From a virus, in IMG/VR virus record IMGVR_UViG_3300024348_000227, positions 1 to 25,013 of that record: a stretch of 25,013 nt of DNA. One strand, 5' to 3'. A program made the position numbers and the translations under genes. This document shows, piece by piece, positions 6,879-13,359 of the stretch. Position 1 is the first letter of the stretch, and the number at the start of each line of letters is the position of its first letter. The notes beneath the pieces are model-generated. The model worked only from the letters and a program-made list of their open reading frames with translations. It had not been told where the DNA came from and ran no database searches.

Positions 6879-7601
6879 TCAGCCTATTGTCCTTGTCCTG
6901 CGTTTCGTAACGGCACTTCGTGTGTATTGAATTCCTGTGTCTGTAACAATTATCTTCATAATTGTTGCAGCGTCATAATCTGTTAAACATAATTCGTTGA
7001 GCAATTTTCTGGCTCGTGCTTTGGCTGTGTCTTTTTCTTTTGACTTAAACAAGTAGGCAAGACCACGAACATTACCGAACGGAATGTCCAACTGCTTAGC
7101 AATCACTTTACGGGAAACGCCCAACTTTATGAGCCGTTCTAGTTCGTCAATGCGAGCAAATGTCCAATCTTTAGTGCCCCGATTAGCAGTCAAAGCGTTC
7201 ATTGCTTCTTGGCAATCAAGACCCAGATGTCGTATGACACCGCTAAGTGTGACGCCTTCCTTGTCCATGCAAGATTGTATTGCTTCTCGTGTCTTGCCCC
7301 AACGAGTGAATGTGGGTTCCGTGGAGTCAATGACGACATCGGTTCCCACTACAGCGTATAACTCCTGTTCGGCGTGAAACGCATCCCAGTATTCAACCAT
7401 GTCTGTGAAGTAGTCAAGCATGCTGAGCCTGTTCCACGGCACGCCGTAGCCCTGTATTTCGCACACTCTTGAACCCATAAACAAGTCCGCTACCCCGTCA
7501 CGGATGCAATCCGCCAATGGTGGTAGTGGGTTTATAATCTTTACATCGCATAAACATTCCTTAGAATGTGTTGCGACCCCGCAGCCTATTTCTGTTTCCA
7601 T
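6879..7601 (-). CDS. Helix-turn-helix DNA-binding protein
   Basis: 240 residues. A Cys-rich N-terminus (G-C-G-V-A-T-H-S-K-E-C-L-C-D-V) precedes a long middle part and, at ~155-185, a clear HTH: L-G-V-S-R-K-V-I-A-K-Q-L-D-I-P-F-G-N-V-R. A second possible HTH lies around residues 115-135 (GVTLSGVIRHLGLDCQEAMN), and the C-terminus is basic (KRRTRT). It is probably a phage transcription regulator. It lies upstream of the replication block and directly next to the nested repeats at 6776-6852, which would be a natural operator. Its ATG overlaps the stop of the zinc-ribbon gene at 7601 (TAATG). Confidence 0.7.
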   Translation of the reverse strand: METEIGCGVATHSKECLCDVKIINPLPPLADCIRDGVADLFMGSRVCEIQGYGVPWNRLSMLDYFTDMVEYWDAFHAEQELYAVVGTDVVIDSTEPTFTRWGKTREAIQSCMDKEGVTLSGVIRHLGLDCQEAMNALTANRGTKDWTFARIDELERLIKLGVSRKVIAKQLDIPFGNVRGLAYLFKSKEKDTAKARARKLLNELCLTDYDAATIMKIIVTDTGIQYTRSAVTKRRTRTIG

Positions 7602-7777
7602 TATACTTTCAATCCTGACACACGAGTCATAACAGTGTAGCCTTCACCGATGTGGTTATGGCATGTAGGTGGTGCTGTCATGTTTAGATAGATATGCACA
7701 ATCGCATTGCATCTACTGCATGACCACACCCCCTTACGAAACACCTCTGGTTTTTTTATTTTTTTATCAACAGACAT
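7601..7777 (-). CDS. 58-residue zinc-ribbon-like miniprotein
   Basis: Found by hand in an apparent intergenic gap. AGGAG lies 7-8 nt before the ATG, and both ends are fused to neighbours by TAATG overlaps. The product starts MSVDKKIKKPEVFRKGVW, then S-C-S-R-C-N-A-I-V-H...P-T-C-H-N-H: CxxC followed by a C/H cluster about 15 residues later, a plausible single zinc site. Small zinc ribbons of this type are common in actinophages. Target unknown; it could bind nucleic acid or a host protein. Confidence 0.75.
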   Translation of the reverse strand: MSVDKKIKKPEVFRKGVWSCSRCNAIVHIYLNMTAPPTCHNHIGEGYTVMTRVSGLKV

Positions 7778-8376
7778 TAGTAGTCTCCTCTCTTGGCGAA
7801 GTCCTGAATGAACTCACGGACATCATCGGGGCATGCTGGCATGTCCGCAACTTTTTGCATAATCGCAATCAACTTTGCTTCAGGTTCCGTGTTGTCGGTA
7901 CCGTTCACGGATGCTTCATGCAGGTCATGAATGACACTGTTGGCTTCAGACTTGGTTGTCATGCCTGAATGAATTGCTAACTCCATAATGGCAGAGACAA
8001 CCACGCTTGTGTTGTAAGCGACAGACACGCCTTCAAGCAGTTCCGTTGTGATGGACTCAACCATCTCGGCAGGCATGTCGTAGTTGTCACCGTCACGCTC
8101 ACCGTCTGGCGACAAGCCCCACAGCAACACACAGTCACCAACAAGGTCACGCCCAAAGAGTGCACTAGCGAGGTAGTTATATTCCAAACCAATCAGTAGC
8201 CCCTCATCATGCACATAGCCCTCAAAGGAAACATCATCACGACCCACATTTGTAGATACGCAATCAAAGTTGCCTCCGACATATTTCTGAATATCTTTAT
8301 ATCCATCCACCAGAATGTGTTGCGGTTCAACGCAAGCACCTGACGGCAGGAACAATCCCGATACTAAATTTGACAT
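7777..8376 (-). CDS. DUF3846-like phage protein with C-terminal extension
   Basis: 199 residues. The N-terminal ~100 residues follow the DUF3846 pattern: a strand with L-F-L-P-S-G, D-G-Y-K-D-I-Q-K-Y-V-G-G-N-F-D, a G-Y-V-H-D-E turn, N-Y-L-A-S-A-L-F-G and G-D-C-V-L-L-W-G-L-S-P-D-G-E. The remaining ~90 residues are helical and extend past the usual domain. Function of the family is unknown. The start has GGAGG 8 nt upstream, and that site lies in the loop of a hairpin (8380-8396) overlapping the stop codon of the membrane-protein gene, so translation may depend on reading of the upstream gene. Confidence 0.75.
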   Translation of the reverse strand: MSNLVSGLFLPSGACVEPQHILVDGYKDIQKYVGGNFDCVSTNVGRDDVSFEGYVHDEGLLIGLEYNYLASALFGRDLVGDCVLLWGLSPDGERDGDNYDMPAEMVESITTELLEGVSVAYNTSVVVSAIMELAIHSGMTTKSEANSVIHDLHEASVNGTDNTEPEAKLIAIMQKVADMPACPDDVREFIQDFAKRGDY

Positions 8377-8379
8377 AAC

Positions 8380-8396
8380 AATAACCTCCAGTTATT
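8380..8396 (-). promoter_or_regulatory. Ribosome-binding site in a hairpin loop
   Basis: On the minus strand AATAAC and GTTATT (8396-8391 and 8385-8380) pair around the loop TGGAG, so the Shine-Dalgarno core sits in or at the loop. The stop codon of gene 8392-8646 lies in the 5' arm, so a terminating ribosome would open the stem. The same architecture occurs at 11893-11910. Confidence 0.5.
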
Positions 8397-8646
8397 TTTT
8401 CTTGTTGGCTTGTGCCAACATAGATTTGTAAGTGTATTTCACACTTGCGAATAGGACTCTGACAGAACCTGCCAGAATTATAAATGTAATAAGCAGCGAC
8501 CCCAAAGAGCCTGTATTCATTGACCAATTTGACTTGTCAAGCAACTCCATAGCAACACATGATGTGAAGAATAGCGTCAGCACAAACCAACACACACCGA
8601 CAGACACTATGCGTGGTATCGGCGCTTCATAACGGTAGTCGTCCAT
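8392..8646 (-). CDS. Small membrane protein with two transmembrane segments
   Basis: 84 residues from the ATG at 8646, which makes a TGATG overlap with the upstream stop and has AGGTGG 7 nt before it (a GTG at 8649 adds one residue). Two hydrophobic stretches, IVSVGVCWFVLTLFFTSCVA and SLLITFIILAGSVRVLFAS, are separated by a ~20-residue polar loop, and the C-terminus is Lys-rich (QANKKK), suggesting a cytoplasmic tail. It could be an early holin, an antiholin or a superinfection-related membrane protein, but no family was recognised. Confidence 0.65.
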   Translation of the reverse strand: MDDYRYEAPIPRIVSVGVCWFVLTLFFTSCVAMELLDKSNWSMNTGSLGSLLITFIILAGSVRVLFASVKYTYKSMLAQANKKK

Positions 8647-8852
8647 CACTTGACCACCTTTACTGCGTGCCAGTCTAGGTATTCCTCTTTCGCATTTTCA
8701 GCAACATGAGTCATAAAGTTTTTGACATCATCCCATGTCCAATCAGAGGCATCCCACTGTTTGTCCACGCCTTCAATGAGTGACGGACTGAAAGCCCATG
8801 CCCCCATCTCTTTTGAGTGCCCAATGTATGTAGGGCTATTTTGTGTTTTCAT
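8646..8852 (-). CDS. Small hypothetical protein, Trp-rich
   Basis: 68 residues with AGGA 8 nt before the ATG. Aromatic-rich (K-Q-W-D-A-S-D-W-T-W-D-D-V, L-D-W-H-A-V) with a short helix (KNFMTHVAENAKEEY). No domain recognised. Starts inside the end of the zinc-site gene 8836-8967 (17-nt overlap) and ends in a TGATG junction with the membrane-protein gene, so all three are probably co-translated. Confidence 0.6.
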   Translation of the reverse strand: MKTQNSPTYIGHSKEMGAWAFSPSLIEGVDKQWDASDWTWDDVKNFMTHVAENAKEEYLDWHAVKVVK

Positions 8853-8967
8853 TTTCTTTTTCCTGTTCTGTTTCTAGGGTTTCTAATAGTGCCAAACAAT
8901 GGCGACATTCGCCATTGGATGAGCAGTAACAATAATCTGGGTACTCTGGTGTTTCGTATTCCATCAT
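8836..8967 (-). CDS. 43-residue Cys-rich miniprotein
   Basis: Found by hand between two minus-strand genes. The product starts MMEYETPEYPDYCYCSSNGE and continues C-R-H-C, giving C-x-C-x5-C-x-x-C, a likely zinc-binding knuckle, followed by an acidic Leu/Glu helix (LALLETLETEQEKENENTK). The first ATG (8967) and the next codon (ATG at 8964) are both possible starts; both overlap the upstream TGA stop, with AAGGA just before. No function known. Confidence 0.65.
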   Translation of the reverse strand: MMEYETPEYPDYCYCSSNGECRHCLALLETLETEQEKENENTK

Positions 8968-9233
8968 TCCTTCATTCCGTTATCAACATATGACGCCATG
9001 CTTACCATCGTTGCAAGCACAGACGCCTTTAGGTTCCAAATAGAATCAGACAACGCATCTACTGACCAATCCTCAAGAGGTTCCCAAGCGTAGCAGAACT
9101 CGCTTGTCTCAAGCAAATCCGCTAGGTCATTATAGATAGCCAACGCTGTCATCTCTTCGGGCATCTCGCTAAGGTGCCAGTCTAGAGAAATTTGCATTGC
9201 CTCTTCTTCGTATCGTGTTTCTAACTTGTTCAT
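8964..9233 (-). CDS. Acidic helical hypothetical protein
   Basis: 89 residues, strongly acidic and mostly helical (MNKLETRYEEEAMQISLDWH, then LADLLETSEFCYAWEPLEDW). The ATG has AAGGAAGG about 6 nt upstream and makes an ATGA overlap with the zinc-ribbon gene stop. No family recognised. Acidity could fit a DNA mimic or a partner of the nearby basic zinc proteins, but there is no direct sign of either. Confidence 0.6.
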   Translation of the reverse strand: MNKLETRYEEEAMQISLDWHLSEMPEEMTALAIYNDLADLLETSEFCYAWEPLEDWSVDALSDSIWNLKASVLATMVSMASYVDNGMKE

Positions 9234-9421
9234 CGTGAACCTTCCTTTTTATAATCAGTGACAGAACCATTCTGCCACTGCTCTATTGCTTCATCCTGAC
9301 CACATGATGGACACACCGAGGTGGTGTTGTCCAACCTGCTTAGCGCCACTCGTGGTGGATACATATAACTCTCACAGCGTGGACATACCAAGCGTGGTGT
9401 ATAGGTTGATGGTGTACGCAT
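9230..9421 (-). CDS. Zinc-ribbon protein
   Basis: 63 residues with two CxxC knuckles, C-P-R-C (13-16) and C-P-S-C-G (37-41), and the segment S-R-L-D-N-T-T-S-V-C-P-S-C-G-Q-D-E-A. The pattern R-x-D-N-x-T-x-x-C-x-x-C-G-x-x-E-A recurs in many small actinophage proteins. Zinc binding is expected; the ligand or partner is unknown. Starts in a TAATG overlap with the previous gene. Confidence 0.75.
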   Translation of the reverse strand: MRTPSTYTPRLVCPRCESYMYPPRVALSRLDNTTSVCPSCGQDEAIEQWQNGSVTDYKKEGSR

Positions 9422-9705
9422 TATATTTCTACTTTCTCATCAAGGGTTGAATCCCATGATGCTATTTGTTTGGCGTCTTTCAACACCCACTTACATGCAC
9501 TAGCCTTATTGCTAAAGCCATACGCATGTTCGTACTCTCTACAATCCTGCCCACCATTACGGTAAGCATCCTCGTAGCGGATGACGAACCACTTGCCACC
9601 ATCACCCATGCAAACATAATATATGCATTGAATGTCGGGCATGTTAATTTTATATTCACTCATTTTACTGTTTACCTTAAACTCGCTTATCTCGTAGTTA
9701 CTCAT
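9421..9705 (-). CDS. Hypothetical protein
   Basis: 94 residues from the ATG at 9705, chosen because it makes an ATGA overlap with the stop of the DUF7192-like gene; an in-frame start at 9744 would lie inside that gene. Product MSNYEISEFKVNSKMSEYKI... with a strand-rich middle (Q-C-I-Y-Y-V-C-M-G-D-G-G-K-W-F-V-I-R-Y) and Y-G-F-S-N-K-A-S-A-C-K-W-V. This fold pattern (a short beta sheet followed by A-x-x-W) is seen in small phage proteins of unknown function. Confidence 0.6.
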   Translation of the reverse strand: MSNYEISEFKVNSKMSEYKINMPDIQCIYYVCMGDGGKWFVIRYEDAYRNGGQDCREYEHAYGFSNKASACKWVLKDAKQIASWDSTLDEKVEI

Positions 9706-10556
9706 TCTGCCAGCCCTAATCCCTGTACGGTTGTCAACACCCAAGCGAACGGGTCACGGACAATGTCGCCGTTACCATTCTGTAGTTTCTCAACCATCAC
9801 ATCATAATCCCGAATTTTTGTGTACTCAAGATTATGTGGTGTGCCATAACCACTATAGGATTCTGCACCCTGCGCCTTGGCTGTCGTTGACTGCTCCTGA
9901 ACACTGAATGTCAATCGCCTAAGCATTGACGGGTGAGCCATGCTGAACATGACGCTGTCAATGTCTAGGTGGTCGTTGCTGTCATGCAATTTGACCACGG
10001 TGGAGTATGTCTTGTCACGGGCACCACGACCAGTGACGCATGATTCCCACCACAACTCAACACCCACACCCATTTTGTGGATAGTTTCAAGCAGCGCAAC
10101 CACAGCAACACCACGGGCTATAATGTGAGCAGAACTAATGTCGCTAGACGCTGTGCCAGCAACCATAATCTTTACAACACGACCCATCGTTGCTGATGAT
10201 TCTGGCAGGAACTCAAGCATGCACTCGGGTTCACCAGTGACGAAACGCCCCATGTCAACCGATGAGCCACTTACGGCGTACTCGGTCACATAATGTTCGC
10301 TGAACTTCATGTCTAGGCGTTCTGTCACCTTGCTAAGGATGCTGTCAACATCGCTACGGATAGCGCCATAACCATTACGGGCAATGTCACACGCCTCGGA
10401 CAGTGTTGCTGATTCCTGCCACGACACGCCATTCTCATAGCGTTCCGCACTGTTGGCGGATTGTGGTGCCTCATTGGCAATGGCGTACTTAGCGAACTCG
10501 CCAAGTGAGCCGAACACCTCGTAATGGTGTTTCGGGTTGTCGGTTATAATTTGCAT
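9702..10556 (-). CDS. DUF7192-like protein, likely partner of the CobS-like ATPase
   Basis: 284 residues. Contains V-D-M-G-R-F-V-T-G-E-P-E-C-M-L-E-F (~99-115) and I-I-A-R-G-V-A-V-V-A-L-L-E-T-I-H-K-M-G-V-G-V-E-L (~143-166), features I associate with the phage DUF7192 family, which is often encoded next to MoxR/CobS-type ATPases. MoxR/CobS ATPases usually work with a von Willebrand A-type partner (CobT in cobalt chelatase). The region around 143-166 could be a Rossmann-like core, but the classical D-x-S-x-S metal site is not obvious. AGGAG lies 6 nt before the ATG. The name rests on memory of the family and the position, so treat it as provisional. Confidence 0.65.
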   Translation of the reverse strand: MQIITDNPKHHYEVFGSLGEFAKYAIANEAPQSANSAERYENGVSWQESATLSEACDIARNGYGAIRSDVDSILSKVTERLDMKFSEHYVTEYAVSGSSVDMGRFVTGEPECMLEFLPESSATMGRVVKIMVAGTASSDISSAHIIARGVAVVALLETIHKMGVGVELWWESCVTGRGARDKTYSTVVKLHDSNDHLDIDSVMFSMAHPSMLRRLTFSVQEQSTTAKAQGAESYSGYGTPHNLEYTKIRDYDVMVEKLQNGNGDIVRDPFAWVLTTVQGLGLAE

Positions 10557-10582
10557 AATGTTCTCCTATTTGCTTTCGTTAC

Positions 10583-11890
10583 TTACAGTGACAAGCCCAT
10601 GAGAATTTTCTCACAAGCCTCAGGGGTTGCGCCCTTGGTGATGGTTGCCTCAACAACCTCGCCGAGATTATAGACACCGTCATGGCGTAGCATCTTAGCA
10701 CCGTACACCGTGGCACGGGGTGACACCACAACATGCAAACCATAGGTGGACACATTCTTACGGGCAACACGGACAATGTTGAGCCACTTGGCAGACATTG
10801 AAGCGTCAAGTCCTACGGCATCCAGCATTGCCTGTTCAATGTTCTCATCGTATGTGATGGTGAGGTTAGCGAAGCGGTTCAGGAACGCCTCATCCAACGG
10901 GTTACGACCCACATACTTAGCGTTAGCGCCATGACCGAAGGTGTTGGCGGTAGCGATGAGCACAAAGGCATCATGGCGCTTGACCATACCATCAGGGAAC
11001 GCCATGAACGAGTTACTCAAGGCACTGTTCAGGACTGTGAGAACATTCGGGTTGCCGTTGTCAACCTCATCCAGTAGGAACACGCCACCCAACTCAAACC
11101 GCTTACGGAATTCGGTGGTGACATAATCGCCAGTCGCCGACATATAACCAAGTAGCGATGACTCGGTGGATTGGCTACTGCATGACTTGGACGAGAACGC
11201 CACACCCAACGCTTGTGAGACTTGCTCTGCGATGTGTGACTTCCCTGTCCCTGCCTCACCTACAAGATAGGTTGGTGTACCGTCTGCAATGTTCGCCAAT
11301 ACCTTAGGGAACATGTGATGCTGAACGCCTTCCATAATCTTTATGTCACGATTCGGAATGTGGATATGGGTAATTTTCGGTTGAAGCCTTGCCACAGTCT
11401 CGGACAACTCACCTAGGGACACAGTCACATCGGCGAATGATGCAATGGCAGGAGCCATTGCCTCATTGACGATTGCGCCAATAGCCTCGGTATCGGGTTC
11501 AGGATTATAACCATCCAGAACTTCCGTCACGATGTCACGAAGCACCGCATCTATGCCAGTGGCAGGTGCCTTGGGTTGCTTGGGTGTGGATGGGATGGGT
11601 GTTGTAGCCACGATGGGTACTTCCTTTGGTGTTGGTGTTGGTGTTGGTGTTGGTGAGCCATAAAGTTTGGCACACTGAGAATTCCACGCTGTGCACAGTT
11701 GGTCAAGCGTCCACCGCATGGCAGGGTAGCCAGTGAACTTGAAACCGCTATAATTCAACGCTGCAATTTGCCCATTTTTGGATAGGAAACTGAAGCGGTC
11801 AGTCCGTTCACGGGTTGAGCCGTGTTCGTGGTAGGTGACACGCTGTGTGGCGTAGTCAATGGATGTGACGATTGGCATTTTGTTAGCCAT
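10583..11890 (-). CDS. CobS/MoxR-like AAA+ ATPase
   Basis: 435 residues. N-terminal ~75 residues form a small separate domain (F-S-F-L-S-K-N-G-Q...), then a Pro/Thr linker (S-P-T-P-T-P-T-P-T-P-K, 79-89), a helical segment, and an AAA+ core: Walker A G-E-A-G-T-G-K-S (211-218), G-G-V-F-L-L-D-E-V-D (268-277; D274, E275), sensor L-I-A-T-A-N-T (311-317) and F-L-N-R-F (arginine finger R339). The order matches the CobS/MoxR group, chaperone-like ATPases that remodel partner proteins or insert metals. The gene downstream is its probable partner. GGAGG lies 8 nt before the ATG, inside a hairpin (11893-11910). Confidence 0.85.
   Translation of the reverse strand: MANKMPIVTSIDYATQRVTYHEHGSTRERTDRFSFLSKNGQIAALNYSGFKFTGYPAMRWTLDQLCTAWNSQCAKLYGSPTPTPTPTPKEVPIVATTPIPSTPKQPKAPATGIDAVLRDIVTEVLDGYNPEPDTEAIGAIVNEAMAPAIASFADVTVSLGELSETVARLQPKITHIHIPNRDIKIMEGVQHHMFPKVLANIADGTPTYLVGEAGTGKSHIAEQVSQALGVAFSSKSCSSQSTESSLLGYMSATGDYVTTEFRKRFELGGVFLLDEVDNGNPNVLTVLNSALSNSFMAFPDGMVKRHDAFVLIATANTFGHGANAKYVGRNPLDEAFLNRFANLTITYDENIEQAMLDAVGLDASMSAKWLNIVRVARKNVSTYGLHVVVSPRATVYGAKMLRHDGVYNLGEVVEATITKGATPEACEKILMGLSL
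11632..11656. repeat. Short tandem repeat coding the Pro-Thr linker
   Basis: A GGTGTT unit (minus-strand AACACC) is repeated four to five times in a row. It encodes the alternating Pro-Thr linker of the AAA+ protein. Such a run can change length by slippage in 6-nt (two-residue) steps without a frameshift, so linker length may vary between relatives. Confidence 0.6.
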
Positions 11891-11892
11891 TT

Positions 11893-11910
11893 TAATTACC
11901 TCCGTAATTA
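11893..11910 (-). promoter_or_regulatory. Ribosome-binding site in a perfect hairpin loop
   Basis: On the minus strand TAATTAC (11910-11904), loop GGAG, GTAATTA (11899-11893) make a perfect 7-bp stem with the Shine-Dalgarno core as the 4-nt loop, 8 nt before the AAA+ ATPase ATG. The ribosome-binding site is thus presented on a loop, as at 8380-8396, which may set or regulate translation. Confidence 0.55.
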
Positions 11911-11952
11911 GTTGAGAGTTATAGTAGGGATAGGATTATAGGCTAGGACAAC

Positions 11953-12282
11953 CTAGCGAGTGGACACCGTAGCGCCAGTGATGGTGTTCACATAGCGTGG
12001 GTTTTTCTTGTCACGCTTGAAGCGTACAACTGACTCATTTTGTGCCAGTAATTCGTTCATGCCATTTTGGTCACTGACCGAACCAAGCCCGACAGATACG
12101 ACACCCAAGTACCACGAATCATCGTAGGAACCATCGTACTCACACATGAGAGTCTCATAATGATATACACGGCGGACACGACCCATATCGTCAATGTCGT
12201 CAACGAACGACCACGACGATGCCTTGCCTGTACGACCTTTTTTGTGTGGTGTCACCGATGGTGACATATCTGTAATTTTCAT
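11953..12282 (-). CDS. Hypothetical protein, first gene of the minus-strand operon
   Basis: 109 residues from the ATG at 12282, chosen for the strong AAGGAG site 6 nt upstream; an in-frame ATG at 12303 has none. Product MKITDMSPSVTPHKKGRTGK..., strand-rich with aromatic clusters (Y-D-D-S-W-Y-L-G-V-V-S-V) and a basic C-terminus (RFKRDKKNPRYVNTITGATV). No domain recognised. It follows directly after the hairpin-rich non-coding region, so its mRNA probably carries the last hairpins (12307-12357) in its leader. Confidence 0.6.
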   Translation of the reverse strand: MKITDMSPSVTPHKKGRTGKASSWSFVDDIDDMGRVRRVYHYETLMCEYDGSYDDSWYLGVVSVGLGSVSDQNGMNELLAQNESVVRFKRDKKNPRYVNTITGATVSTR

Positions 12283-12841
12283 AATATTCTCCTTATGTTT
12301 CAATGCCCCTAGCGGAATTGCTAGGGTATTGGAACCACACCACGGAATTGCACCGTGACGAACTCGCTAGAGTGTGGACGGACATTATGGGTTCTACTGC
12401 CACACGCTATGGTGTGGTGAACCTGCGATGTCCTCGCAAGAATGGCACATGCCACGAGCCTTATCTTCACGACCCGTAGCACCCATTATGAGACACGGCA
12501 CTGGCACCCTTTGTGCCACCGTGTCCCTAATCACTTACGCCCTGCCATTATGACCATGAACCCGAACTACACTCTCGGGCTGTCATAACGATTGAACGCC
12601 AACCTCAGCACCTCAGCCATGACCATGAGCCATGCATCGCTGTACTAAGCGCCGTGGCAATGCATCATCCCGATAGCACTACAACACGGCACCACTAGGC
12701 ATCCTGTGACTAGTGGCGAACGACACCACGAAAGCAGTGCCGAACAACCAATACAGTAAGACCGCCGATTATGAATTCCAACAATCCATAACGAAACTAA
12801 CTAGCAAAACATCCGCAAACCCTTACGGCATATAGGAAAGA

Positions 12842-12858
12842 TTTTTTTTATTTTTTTT
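12842..12858. repeat. T8-A-T8 tract
   Basis: Two runs of eight T separated by one A on the plus strand, flanked by AGGAAAG and TTTCCT, which are complementary. On the minus strand it would be an unstructured A-rich linker splitting the hairpin-rich region in two. On the plus strand it could act as a terminator, but there is no strong GC stem before it. It could also be an easily melted origin element. Confidence 0.45.
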
Positions 12859-13095
12859 CGTTTCCTCGCCTACATGCGCCCCAACACGACGAGAATCGTC
12901 GCCCATAGCCACGCCATATCCTGCCCATAATGCACGCCATATCGCACATCAGAACTGCATACCCACACACCCACATCATGCCTCCATGCATGACGCATTA
13001 TGTGCACATTGCCCCCCATAATCTGCCTATAAAGTGCACCGCATGCACCATGCGAACGCCTATCGCTATTGACTAGTACAGACTAGCCTCGCATG

Positions 13096-13221
13096 AGGGG
13101 GGAGGCACGGGGGGGTGCGCCCCCACTTGCGTATAAGTAATATAGAACCAATTCCGAGGGCGTCTATTTTTGGGACTTGGGGTACCTACAGAGGGGGGGC
13201 ACCCTTGTTTCAATAGGGGGG
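13096..13221. other. G-tract cluster
   Basis: The plus strand carries several G runs of 6-7 within 126 bp (13097-13102, 13109-13115, 13193-13199, 13216-13221) plus shorter ones, striking against the moderate GC of the rest. One run pairs with CCCCC at 13120-13124 across a 4-nt loop (13111-13124). On the minus strand these are C runs. They may be part of the structured RNA, form G-quadruplexes, or mark a DNA processing site. Confidence 0.5.
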
Positions 13222-13254
13222 TGGATGGATGTCCATGCTACCTATATGGTGTAT

Positions 13255-13268
13255 GGGGTTGATACCCC
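13255..13268 (-). terminator. Hairpin just downstream of the tRNA
   Basis: GGGGT and ACCCC pair around a 4-nt loop, starting 7 nt after the CCA end of the tRNA on the minus strand. No U run follows, so it is more likely a 3' processing signal or the first stem of the structured RNA than a full intrinsic terminator. Confidence 0.35.
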
Positions 13269-13274
13269 TAGTGG

Positions 13275-13349
13275 TGGCTCTCCCCCTTGGGATTGAACCA
13301 AGACTTGACGGATTAACAGTCCGTTGCACTGCCGTTATGCTAGAGGAGA
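13275..13349 (-). tRNA. tRNA-Asn (anticodon GTT), CCA encoded
   Basis: A full cloverleaf can be drawn on the minus strand: acceptor TCTCCTC with GGGGAGA (one G-U), D stem GCAT with GTGC, anticodon stem ACGGA with TCCGT around loop CTGTTAA (anticodon GTT), 5-nt variable loop, T stem CTTGG with CCAAG around TTCAATC. The 72-nt body ends at 13278 with discriminator G, and CCA (13277-13275) is encoded. It lies 10 nt after the DUF6321-like gene on the same strand and is probably co-transcribed with it. It would read AAC and AAU; the capsid gene uses AAC heavily. Confidence 0.95.
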
Positions 13350-13359
13350 AAGACTGTCT

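Larger units (their letters stand above)
12304..13274 (-). ncRNA. Candidate large structured non-coding RNA
   Basis: About 970 nt without a credible gene between the tRNA-Asn and the minus-strand operon. It holds at least ten inverted repeats: 12307-12326, 12341-12357, 12400-12417, 12424-12438, 12443-12454, 12492-12525 (7+6 bp, 3-nt bulge), 12561-12579, 12692-12716, 12887-12901, 12977-12992 and 13034-13048. Read as minus-strand RNA most gain extra G-U pairs at the stem base: 12977-12992 grows to 10 bp with three wobbles, 12341-12357 to 8 bp, 12561-12579 to 8 bp. On the plus strand these become C-A mismatches, except 12400-12417, which favours plus. That bias indicates selection on minus-strand RNA structure. 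Large phage RNAs such as GOLLD and ROOL also lie beside tRNA genes; membership is a guess. Ends are approximate. Confidence 0.55.

Noticed and set aside
8391-8402. Plus-strand intrinsic terminator (stem then T run)
   Set aside because: No plus-strand gene ends there; the stem is weak and A/T-rich and fits better as the minus-strand ribosome-binding-site hairpin.
12442-12588. 48-residue plus-strand frame in the non-coding region
   Set aside because: No ribosome-binding site, His/Thr/Arg-rich unlikely composition, and it crosses several hairpins. Chance frame.
12304-13274. CRISPR array
   Set aside because: Short repeats such as CACGCCATATC (12910, 12933) and ATGACCATGA (12550, 12619) are not regularly spaced and there are no cas genes.
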